NCBI GenBank assembly: GCA_035079385.1
Contig: JAVHKY010000015.1
Coordinates: 310,001-374,000 of the forward strand
DNA from: Aspidiotus rigidus
Lineage: Eukaryota; Arthropoda; Insecta; Hemiptera; Diaspididae
Direction: 5' to 3'
DNA length: 64,000 bases
Shown here: positions 33,826 to 43,680 of the stretch, one piece after another
Numbering within the stretch: position 1 is the stretch's first letter
Layout: each line of letters opens with the position of its first letter
The notes under the pieces: model-generated
Told to the model about the DNA's origin: nothing
Seen by the model: only the letters and a program-made list of their open reading frames with translations
The model's database searches: none
Program-made: the position numbers and the translations under genes

Positions 33826-33992
33826 CAGGGCCGGATTTGGAAGCTTCTATGCCCGGGGCCCGTTCAGGTTTGTGGGGGCCCTTTTTTTCTTTTTTTTTTT
33901 TCAACGTCTCCGCTTCACCTTTGCCCGTAAGATGTTTCAAGGACCTAAATTAATAAAAATGTGGGAGCCCCCGCCCCCCCAATCCGGACCTG
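33826..33992. mobile_element. Short hAT-type MITE, 167 bp
   Basis: The left end is CAGGGCCGGATTTGG and the right end is the inverse of CAGGTCCGGATTGGG. It is bounded by an exact 8-bp duplication, ACCATAAC, at 33818-33825 and 33993-34000. It has no coding capacity. The GGGGCCC-rich ends resemble those of many hAT-derived short elements. Confidence 0.9.
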
Positions 33993-34000
33993 ACCATAAC

Positions 34001-36270
34001 GGTCAAACGATCGTTCCAACAGTCAACACAAATTGCCGGTTTGCCATCAGCCTTCACTTTGTTTCGCGGTTTCAGCTTTCAGTTATTAATTCCTAATAAA
34101 TAAGTTATTGGCTTTTCTTTTTTCACTTTTTGATTTGAAAGAAATGTCTAGAGTCTAGATCGAGAAAATAGGATCTTTACCTCATTGACAATTGGACTCT
34201 TTCTCCAGATGTGCTCCAGACCTCAGATGTACCAACCAGCTGAGCCGGTAGTTGTAAGCTGAATGGTGTGACCAAAATGAATGACCAAAAAGAATCAGTT
34301 ACGACCGTTTGACCAAAACATTGAAACGATCAAACGGTCACGGTCATTAAATTATTTTTCTCTTAACGGTTAACAGTTATTGGTCAACAAACAGAAAAAA
34401 AGTTTCGGTTAGCGTTCATAACTGTTATGATAACATTTTGGTCTAAAATACCACTGTCTCCCATAAAACAAACACAGATGAGCTGAAATCAATATGTTAT
34501 AAAATTAAGAAATGGAAATTTCTTAGTGAATGTACATCCTTAGCTTTTGCAAATAAACTTTTGATACCTAAAACATTTCTTACTACCGTATCTATTATCG
34601 CGGCAGTGAAGAGAAAATTTTGTTGGTTGTCAATAAAGTTATTATTTAAATACAATAAATTGATTCACATTTATTTAATTTGTACAGTCCGTGTATGTTT
34701 TTGTGGTCGGCCTACAGCTTACAGCTGCAAGCTGCGACCGACCACCTTACAATCACTTTTTTTCTCCTTCAATTTTCAGTTTGCTTACATACGTCATGTT
34801 ATCAGTTGACTGTTAGCTGCACGCTGCAGGTCAGACTACGTGTTAGGTACCTTATCTCATTTGAGCACGAGAGCAATTAAGTTGAGTGTGAGTTGCACAC
34901 TGCAGATCTAGATCGGAATTAACGTAGTAGCCTAGTACAAGTAGCTCTAGTGCGAGTACGTTAATTGTTTCGTTCTTCAATATTTTCATTCATCCTCAAG
35001 TTGTTTTGTATCGCCATCAGTACTCTGTTAGACGCACTGAAAAGGGTGCGTTTTCTTTGAACATAGAGATGCACGGAATGCGTACAAACAAATCTCGCGT
35101 GTAACGCTCGTTTGATATTTTTGTTTATCAAATCTTTGAACATAAACATGCATAGAATGCGTGTAACGCTTGTTATCAGTGAAAACTGAAAAGTTGAAGT
35201 CGAAATAAATAGGGAGCAAGATGTGAGCACATGCGGGTAAATCTCAATACCACCAGAGACGTTTTGAAAAGTATTTGCGAATACACGTTTCATGTATCTC
35301 TATGTTCGAAGCGTTTTAAGTGGCGAGAACTATCGTCATAGTAGGAAGCCGACCGCGGTACTAGCTCGCCTGCGAGGTAGCTTACGAGTATTTCATTATT
35401 GCTTTACTATCTTATTTTTCCCACCCAGTCGACATCATCCGTCAGCTGGGCAGAGGTTTGGTGCTGCCCTCTGTCTCGCACCCGCGACATTGATCAGAAG
35501 ATGCAACAAGTTTATCTGCCGAGTTGAGATACTTTGTCAGTACTGAGGTATCTTAATTGATTCACATTTACTTAATTTGGACAAATACAGTCCATATACG
35601 TTTTTCCATTATTGGTTTATTATCTTATTTTTCCCGCCCACTTGACATCATCCGTCAGCTGGGCAGAGTTTGGTGCTGCCCTCTGTCTCGCATCCGCGAC
35701 ATTCATCAGTAGTCTAATGATCTTTGCTCCCTGTGTCTTTCTTATGGAAATTGATAGGTAGTCTGTTTGGCTCAATTGGAATCGGGCAGCGCTAGGATCG
35801 TATGTTTGAAGGAACTAATTGAAAGGCTAGATGAAAAAAGGGCTTCAGCAAAGTCACATCATCTCTCAGGAGGACGTTTTGAAACTTCGTTCAAAAATAT
35901 CTTCGCTTCCACGCCACCTATCGACTCGTTTTAAAAACAGTTTTGTTCCTAAATTCATTGTCTATCAGAGTAATACACATGAAGTTTTCTATGGGAAAAT
36001 TGTTTTTCTTTATCAAATTTCTGAATTGATCAACATCTTCCATAAAATTACAGATTTGTACTTGAATTCATTCAAATATAGGCATTGTAATAACATATTT
36101 TCACATTCTAATGAAAATTCATACCTACTGTTAAAATGTTGAATACGCTCTGCAGTCACCTACATAACAAATGAGGATACATCGAAATTCACAATCGTGT
36201 TGAGAAAATTAAATTATGTAAATTCACAGTCGTGTTGATAGATGCATTTTCAAATATTATTTTGATAGTT
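34001..36270. repeat. Gene-free region with internal duplications
   Basis: A segment of about 106 bp occurs at 35392-35498 and again at 35606-35709 (shared TGACATCATCCGTCAGCTGG-like core, GGTGCTGCCCTCTGTCTCGC). A TTGATTCACATTTA.TTAATTTG segment occurs at 34660-34682 and 35556-35580, before CAGTCC..TA.GTTTTT in both places. Words of the type GACCGTTTGACCA and GGTCAAACGGTCA (33670-34440) recur at 42715-42775. No coding domain was seen; 35831-36142 (plus, 103 codons) is unremarkable. Confidence 0.65.
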
Positions 36271-36277
36271 GAGCACA

Positions 36278-36638
36278 ATTCGGGCCGTGCATCCGCCAGA
36301 GAGCGCCACTGTCGAGCCGTCGTTATTAAAACATCATACGGTCAACATATTTTTGTCGCATGGGCGAATTCCCCATTGATTTGTACAGGAATGAGTTTTC
36401 GAAAATTCATACAAAATTAAGAAAGATTCCTCAGGTTCTTAATTCAAGGTATTGTGTTTTAGTGAGTGTGATCTTTATGAATTAAAAAAATCATCCATTT
36501 TCAACACGCGGTTTTGGAGAAATTACAAGTTGAAGATACCCCATGGTAGGCCTACGGATGTTCACCGTATGCGCTTCCGTATGTGGTGCGTACATGGGTT
36601 TGTGTGAGTGCGCGTCACTAGCGCTGCACGGCCCGAAT
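36278..36638. mobile_element. Possible inverted-repeat element, 361 bp
   Basis: ATTCGGGCCGTGCA at 36278-36291 is the exact inverse of TGCACGGCCCGAAT at 36625-36638. No convincing target duplication was found and the inside is non-coding, so this may be a MITE or a chance or older inverted repeat. Confidence 0.5.
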
Positions 36639-36955
36639 AATATTAATGACCAAGATTACGTTAGCCATTTTGCGGAAAAAGAGCCTTAGTCGACTAAGGC
36701 CCTTCTTCCATCCAGCCTTCCAATTTTACACACTAACACATCGATTCTCGGTAAAACACATTCAAAATTCCCTGTTTTCCTTATCAACAAATGCGAAACG
36801 ATGCTAGCGCCACTACGATTTGCCCGGTGCCAATTTACAGGGTTTTTGCTTGTAATGCGCTGCGACGTCACCAAGATAAAGGTCTATCTTCTGTAAGTCA
36901 ATTCTAGCTCAGAAAACTTGTGATGGTCAGCTTGAAAAAGGTGGAAGATTTTGAG

Positions 36956-36963
36956 ACTCCAGC
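36956..36963. repeat. Target-site duplication of hAT-type element (left)
   Basis: ACTCCAGC, repeated exactly at 38440-38447. Confidence 0.95.
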
Positions 36964-37653
36964 CAGGGATGGGTACGAATCATAAAACATGAATCAATCA
37001 CGAATTACATGATTCATTATTGTTATTGGGATTCGAATTACAAATCACAAATCATCAGCCAATGATTTGTGATTTGTGAGTCTAGATTCGCGCAATCATT
37101 GAAAATTTGAAATTTCAATTCAATTGCATAGTTTTATACTTTTGTAGCCTTTCAGCCTACTTTATATAGAATATAGATTATATAGACAGACTGATAGAAC
37201 GATAAATTTAATCAATACCTAATCATAGGTTAAAAATACAATAATAGACTGCATAATGAAGAGGTACAGCCAATAACATATCTAACTTTCATCCCTCGCT
37301 AAGGCTTTAAAAGGGGTTGTTTCGTTTTTTAAACCCCCTATGACAATTAGAGCACTCATACAAAGCTGCATTTCAAGTCTCATGAAAGTCGAGTTAATAG
37401 TTGCCAAGTCTATTCGACAGGAAAAATAGAATGTAGACAGGAGACAGTATCTATCCCCATCCAAAATACACCTTTCAAAACGCAGAGAAAATGAACTGAG
37501 AATAGGGGGAGAGGAATTTGAGCTTTATTTTCATATTTTGAATTGTTTGCCTCGACTTGAGGTTACTTACTTCTGATTTTAACTCTCTCTTCTACTCAAT
37601 GTTCCCCCAATTGAAATTTTTCTCTCTTATATGTGAAAACTGTTTTATTCACC

Positions 37654-37765
37654 CCCCTCGCCTATACGTGAGTAATCGTGAAAGCGACACACCTTATAAT
37701 TCAAGGACTGAGACGAAATATATCCGATCGCATGGACTGGTTACGATGCTTTCCTGTTACTATGA
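37654..37765. repeat. Left arm of internal inverted repeat
   Basis: Inverse of 38120-38226, with a 5-nt insertion (around 37724) and a few substitutions. The two arms enclose about 350 bp including the bHLH fragment; together they could fold into a long hairpin. Confidence 0.9.
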
Positions 37766-37827
37766 TCAGATATATCGGCTACAAAGTCGCTACAGGCTGC
37801 GCTTGTATCTTCGGAATTTAGCACTCA

Positions 37828-37980
37828 AATATAGCTGTTAGCCAAACGTAATGTCTTGATCTTGGACAGTTTCTTATCCGGTGGTACATTCGGTAATCGG
37901 TCTCGCAGGTTCGTATAGGCCTTGTTGATATGCTCAGTGCGTCTGCGTTCCCTACCATTGGCCGTATCGCGCATCCATTT
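37828..37980 (-). pseudogene. Hand-like bHLH domain fragment captured in a transposon
   Basis: The minus frame (full frame 38079-37825) ends with a basic helix-loop-helix domain: [19 protein letters not shown] (basic region and helix 1), [12 protein letters not shown] (loop) and [14 protein letters not shown] (helix 2). The [19 protein letters not shown] wording is characteristic of Hand proteins, group A bHLH transcription factors of heart and mesoderm, with Scleraxis-type factors next closest. A stop follows directly after SYI, cutting helix 2 by a few residues. Upstream the frame runs into repeat sequence, with a possible splice acceptor (CCGCCAG) near 37983. The ERRR DNA-contacting residues are kept. 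It may be a captured exon, expressed as a truncated factor or dead. I infer capture because it lies between hAT termini. Confidence 0.8.
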
Positions 37981-38119
37981 GACTGGCGGATGTGAGATCA
38001 AGCCGGCCCCTCCTATCATACATAGCCCGGAGGTAAAAATTTTTCCAGGTCCCACGTTTTGCCTCGCGGCGTCCGTCATTTTTCTTCAAAATACCCTCAG
38101 ATAAAACAGGTTTCCTGTA

Positions 38120-38226
38120 TCATAGTAACAGGAAAGCATCGTAACCAGTCCATGCGATATATTTCGTCTCAGTCTTTGAATTATAAGGTGTGTCGCTTTC
38201 ACGATTACTTACGTATAGGCGAGGGG
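38120..38226. repeat. Right arm of internal inverted repeat
   Basis: Partner of 37654-37765; begins TCATAGTAACAGGAAAGC. Confidence 0.9.
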
Positions 38227-38447
38227 AGATTCAGGTAGGACTCAGAAAAAAAAATTACAAGTCCCAAGGTCATCTGCACGCACGCGCACGCAGATTTTGG
38301 AATTAGGGAATGGTCAGAACAAAGACATGAAACATGTCAAAAAAGGTTCAGAAAAGTTGACGGATCATGAAAAGTGATTTGAATCACGAATCATGAATCG
38401 CAATAATGTGATTCGTGGGTTGATTCGTGCCCATCCCTGACTCCAGC

Positions 38448-41144
38448 CACCTATAAGAAAAGTATGACACGAATGAAGGATTCGAGCTAATAGGAGGAAG
38501 ATAGAGTGAAATAATCTTCATTAGCTGATCTCTTTTGGAAGGATACTCGCTTTTGTCGCACGTGCAGCGCCACCCGTCCTCCATTGTGGAATGGTTGTGG
38601 GTTCGCGTACGCATTAATTTTGTTTCCTCCAACACCGGAGTCGACCCTTTCGGGAATAACTTCAGCGTTGGAGGACCCCTCTTCCACTCGGCAACTGCCA
38701 AGCTAAGTTAGAAGGATACTAGAAACTAGACTATGGGATGTACTTGGTCTGAAGACGTCATAAAATCAAAATTTTCTGGAGTCTGATCTTAAGCCAGGTC
38801 AGGCTTAGTCCCGGAAACGGCCAAAGACATTCATGATCTAATGTTTTTCTATAAAGTGGAGAAATTATTTATTCTTTCTCTTCTTGTACCACACTATTGT
38901 GCCAGATGAAGGCATCTTCCCCCGCTCATTACCAAGTCTCCTAATCTTTCAGAAGCAGACCTAAGTTCCATTAATAAGGCAAAATAATTTCGCTCGAGGT
39001 CATTAAATTCACTATAGGGTGCTGAGGTTACCGTTTCCTCCTCGATTTCTTTCTCTTTCTCGATCTCTTGCTCCTCCCTCGGTAGTTTTATTATTAAAAA
39101 TACGTCAAACTGAAATTACCTAGTCTTGATTAAATGTCTAACATACAAATTTCGTACAAGTAGGCTTCAATTTGTATTTTAAAAATCGAAAATCAAGTGG
39201 CACTTGCGGGTCTTGTATATTTTGAACCGGTATTCATTTGAAGTTGATAGCATGGCGGGAAAACCAATTGAACTATATTAGATTCAAGTACACACGTGAT
39301 AGGTAGATAAAAAGACATTCATTTTGTAATTTTTTTTTTTAGTCTACAGAGTTTGATAAGATGCGTTTGAATGAACGATATCGGTAAAAGTAAAGTAGAG
39401 TAAATCAATCTATGACATGACTTATACCTAGGAGTCATTTTATGATACAGAATTTACCACGGTATTCACTAACTGTCCGGTCTTGAACTGTGATTGAGTC
39501 ATTAACAAAATCAAGTCTCGATGTTGATGATGATGGGGGAAACTAATACCTAAGTGAAATATTTTTATCGTTGTATGAGTAAATATTTTGGTTAGGTAGT
39601 GCTTATAATGAGCGGTAATTTCGTTGGTTTTCAATTCGTTACCGGTATCGTATTAGCAACTATAAAGAAAATTCCTTCGTAATACTGGAAAAATAAATAA
39701 AAAATAGAAGAGACTCTTGAATTCTTCACATTAGTGAAATGTTGACAATTATTTTAATAAATTTCGATTTTATTAACTGATTATTTGGCTAGTGTCGTAA
39801 TTTTTTTTTTTTTAAGAATCTATCTCTATAGAGAGAATATACCTCTATTCCTTTCCTCTTGTCTAAAGATTAATAGCGAAAATTTTTTTAAATAAGATAC
39901 CGCAAAATTTTCAATTTTATATTCATGGGGAAAACTTCGGTCAGAGTAAGTAATATTGCTGACATTATTTTTTCCTATTAAGAAAAATTCGTTGGCAGAA
40001 GTGAGCGAGCCACAGGTTCTAATGATTCTTTAGAAAAATTTCTTTGAATATTCGCTCATCAAATTTATAATGTTTTTGGTAATAAGCGGAAAAATGTTGT
40101 TTCAGGACTATTATTTGACACTTGAGATAATTTTCTTCTCAATATTCAGAAAGGTTATGAATATGATTTTTTGTCCCTCCTCTCTTTCCATCTAAATCAT
40201 ATGACTTTCTGTACTCGTGTATTCGTTTGAAATCACTGCAATCCGTTCCTGAATTTCATTATTACTTTTGTTTTATTTCCGAGAGAGAGAGAGAAGAAAA
40301 AGTCTGTCCGCTATCCCATGCAAATAAATGAGTCGTGCTTTCTCGTACACCAGCATCTATTTAATTTCGGGTACAACTTTTGTAATAAGCTTCGACGTTC
40401 CGCCAATTCCATCGACCTGGAAGGGGAAAGAGAAGTAAAAGAGAAGAATTAATGCAGACATTTACGTCCATAAACGAGCAATATTGTTCTCTTTATGGTA
40501 CGGTCCGCCGTCGAAGGTTTGTAGGTGCTTAGCACGTGTTCACGAGTGACTTTTTTGTAGATCGACGCTAATTAGCGCGTGATGCGCGGTCTGAGCGATT
40601 GTAGGTCTTTTAAAATAGGTATCTTTATTAGGAGTGATCGGTTCGCGTGACGAGATCCTTTATCTGCTCGCGTGACAGACTTCTCAGACTGAAAATGTGT
40701 GACAAAATACGCGAAAATTGATTCGCGCCAAATTTGAAGGAGAATAATTATTCACTTTTTCGCTGTATTTTGTTTGTGGCGCAGTGATGACAGCTATGTG
40801 ACATAAAAAGTTGATATCATCATTGTTTGCTAATTCTCCGCGCCGCTAATTGATATTTATTTTTCACCTCGCACGGTATTAGGAAACGATGTCGTCAACA
40901 TGAATAGAAATCTTTTAGTTTTGAAATAGCGGTGCAATTGAGAGGAGCGTAAACTAACGAAAAGTGACAATGAATGAATCATTTCTCATGCACAGCTATC
41001 TAAATTGGCAATAGTTTGAGTGTATATAGTCCGCATTCTCACCTGTAGAAGATGGGTTTGAAGTACCTCTAGGTAAGGTCTTGAAACAAACTCGCGAATT
41101 ATATTCAAATTGCAGATGGGGATAAACACATGTAATAAGGTATT
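38448..41144. other. No gene recognised
   Basis: AT-rich DNA. The minus frame at 38384-38701 crosses the hAT boundary and has no known domain. A short GA repeat lies at about 40280-40293. A poly-T tract lies at about 39800. Confidence 0.55.
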
Positions 41145-41377
41145 GGGATACTCGAGCATTCCTAAGGAAATCATAGAAACTGAAAAGAAAATCATGCAGA
41201 TAGCGCATTAATATTAGGAAATTTGGATTTTACAAGATTCGACTTTCAACTTTATCAACTTTAGTATCGGGGCAAAAGTTTGTTTAAATTGAAAAGAAAT
41301 GGAACTGACGGTAAAAAGTTGAAGGAAGGCGGTATAATGGTACGCTAACGCGCCACTGTTCTGCAAAATCCGAATTA
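41145..41377. repeat. Direct duplication, copy 1 (about 233 bp)
   Basis: Nearly identical to 42894-43126 (shared ends CTCGAGCATTCCTAAGGAAA and CTGCAAAATCCGAATTA), with scattered substitutions and single-base indels. The copies lie about 1.75 kb apart in the same orientation. The frames in them are short and differ between copies, so this is a non-coding repeat. Confidence 0.9.
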
Positions 41378-42893
41378 GGGGCAGGAGAGCGCTAGTATCG
41401 CGCATAAGGAGTGGCGGATGACAGGTGGAATAGTTTTTCTTAAATCAATCTGAATAAAAATTGTACGAAAGAAGATGACTTCACTAGTACCTAGTAAATT
41501 TTACGCCCTACAGATTTTATTCTCTTAATTTTTCTCCAAAATTGCTTCCTCTAGAAAGAAACTTTTTGAGTTGGTTTTTCACATGCTAGATTTCTATTAA
41601 TGATGTGTCATCTTTAGAGGTACAATCAAAAACTGAAAATAGCCTACCACAAGCATCTACAATGAGGACTTTGGAACTACGAGAATAATTAGTCATCTAA
41701 GGACAGACAATTTTGGTTTCCGCGAATTTTGACTTTTGAGGATGAATTTTATAGTAATTTGTAGTTTTTTGAGGATTCAAGTCATTATTTTGTAAAGGAT
41801 AGCTGTTTTTACCGGTTTCTTAATTTTTTCTTATCGATATTTTTCTATATTATGTAATCACTGTACTCTTATTTTTAAAAAATACGTATTTTTTATGTAA
41901 TGGCTTCAAAATAATATACAATCACTAGCGGCTACGCCGGCCGCCTACGGCGCCCTGTTGGCCATCAGCAGTTGAGGTGGCACATATACCAATGTCTAGG
42001 AAGAAGAAGGGGTTTGCGATGCGCCTTCAAGCGTCTGGCGGCTGGGCCTGCGGCACCCACATGGACTGGCGCTTTGCGCTCACTGAAACATACCTCGATG
42101 ACGGGCTCATGCTTTGCATTTGCCTTCAACGCAGTCAAGTTCTTAAGAGCGTGTAACGTTTGAACTTTCAATAGTCAATGCTACGAGACATAATTAATAG
42201 CGTCGAAATATCCTGATGATGTACCACACAGTCTGTACAATAACATGTGTAGTGCATTTTTGGATAAATTAAAAAAAAAAAAAAAAATTCTTACATTACG
42301 TGATTGTAATTTATTTCTACGCTAGAATAACTCAAATTAGAATAATATTTTTTAAAATTTAAATAATCTACATTTTGTCCAAAACGCAAAAACTAACTTT
42401 TACAAAATACACATTTTTTTGTAGTTTGAAAACATTGAAGAATAAAAATTGACAGTGAGAGGGAAAATTGAAATCACTATTGTAGGGTTTGTAATTGATC
42501 ATAACAGTTATATAAATAACCCATAACTGAAACAAATAACGTTTCACCATTTCAAAAATAAAACAGGTCTGTAACTATTATGAAATGGTTACAACAGTCA
42601 CTCATAACCATAATTGAAGACCTTTCTGTCAAGAGGACGTCCGTCCCATGCGAAATACATTGAGTGGACGCCTTCTTGAAAGAAAGGTCCTCAATTTTCT
42701 AGGAAATTTTCGGACCGTTTGACCAATAACTGTTTCAAATTTTGAGAACGGTTTGACCAATAACAGTTAACTGTTTGAAATTATTTGGGTTGCAAACCCG
42801 AGAAAACGAAAATCACATTTAAAATAATTATAGGGGCAATGCCACGCAGACTGGTAGGTACTGACCTACTTGAATGTAGCACCGACTCATACT
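41378..42893. other. No gene recognised; GC-rich island at 41930-42165
   Basis: At 41928-41955 the sequence turns abruptly GC-rich (GCGGCTACGCCGGCCGCC) and stays so to about 42165, opening frames of 63-68 codons on both strands that I do not recognise. Probably a fragment of a transposon with its own base composition. Words from the GACCGTTTGACCAATAACTG family appear at 42715-42775. Confidence 0.45.
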
Positions 42894-43126
42894 GGGACAC
42901 TCGAGCATTCCTAAGGAAATCATAGAAACTGAAAAGAAAATCATGCAGAGAGCGCATTAATATTTGGAAATTTGGATTTTACAAGACTCGACTTTCAACT
43001 TTATCAACTTTAGTATCGGGCAAAAGTTTGTTTAAATTGAAAAAGAAATCGAACTGACGGTAAAAAGTTGAAGGAAGGGGGTAAAATGGTCCGCTAACGC
43101 GCCACTGTTCTGCAAAATCCGAATTA
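42894..43126. repeat. Direct duplication, copy 2 (about 233 bp)
   Basis: Second copy of 41145-41377. It lies immediately before the three hairpin units. Confidence 0.9.
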
Positions 43127-43246
43127 CCCACTAAAAATTTAGATGTTTAAATATTATTGAAAAACTAGCTATTTCTGTACAAACTTTTTATTTGATACAA
43201 CATTAGCGCTACATGCACAGTGCCTCTAACAAACACTACTGCCATT

Positions 43247-43363
43247 CAAAGTTGAATTGACGTATATGCAAATAATGAATACGAGAAAAAGAGGCTATAT
43301 CAAGTATACCCGTAACCTCTTTTCCTTGTATTCATTATCTGCATATACGTCAATTCAACTTTG
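43247..43363. repeat. Long hairpin unit 1
   Basis: CAAAGTTGAATTGACGTATA at the left is inverted as TATACGTCAATTCAACTTTG at the right. The arms are about 48 nt with few mismatches around a loop of about 20 nt. GAGAAAAAGAGGC on the left pairs with CCTCTTTTCC on the right. Confidence 0.9.
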
Positions 43364-43459
43364 TACGGCAGACTAAACTTCTATACAGCATGCAGAATGC
43401 AGCTATAAAGTCTAATACTCCTACTACTCCTAGAGCGTGCCGCCGTACAACGTTAAATA

Positions 43460-43556
43460 TTGACGTATATGCAAATAACGAATACGAGAAAAAGAGGCTA
43501 TATCAAGTACATCCATAACCTCTTTTCGTCGTATTCATTATCTGCATATACGTCAA
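43460..43556. repeat. Long hairpin unit 2
   Basis: Same orientation and sequence family as unit 1 (TTGACGTATATGCAAATAA with inverse TTATCTGCATATACGTCAA). Confidence 0.9.
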
Positions 43557-43568
43557 ACTTTGTTCAGT

Positions 43569-43674
43569 TTGTTGATATATATGCAGATAATGAATATGAG
43601 GAAAAGAGGTTATGGGTAGGTCTGATATAGCCTCTTTTTCTGAAATTCATAATTTGCATATACGTCAATTCAAC
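43569..43674. repeat. Long hairpin unit 3 (inverted relative to units 1 and 2)
   Basis: The left arm (GATATATATGCAGATAATGA) corresponds to the right arm of units 1 and 2 read backwards. All three units share the outer word TTGTACGGC or its inverse (43361, 43442, 43676). Confidence 0.88.
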
Positions 43675-43680
43675 TTTGTA

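Larger units (their letters stand above)
36964..38439. mobile_element. hAT-type transposon carrying a bHLH exon fragment, 1,476 bp
   Basis: The left end CAGGGATGGGTACGAATCA and the inverse of the right end CAGGGATGGGCACGAATCA match at 18 of 19 bases. The exact 8-bp duplication ACTCCAGC flanks the element. Subterminal ATTCGTGATTC-type words repeat at both ends. Inside are a pair of inverted 107-112-bp arms (37654-37765 and 38120-38226), a Hand-like bHLH coding fragment on the minus strand between them, and one copy of the CCCCTCCTATCATACATAG repeat box. There is no transposase frame, so it is non-autonomous. It looks like transposon capture of a host gene piece. Confidence 0.9.

Noticed and set aside
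35760..35820. tRNA-like segment (TGGCTCAATTGG, an A-box-like word)
   Set aside because: No proper B box (TTTGAAGG) and no cloverleaf could be formed by eye.
36686..36874. 62-codon minus frame between two elements as a gene
   Set aside because: Short, no recognisable domain; probably repeat-derived.
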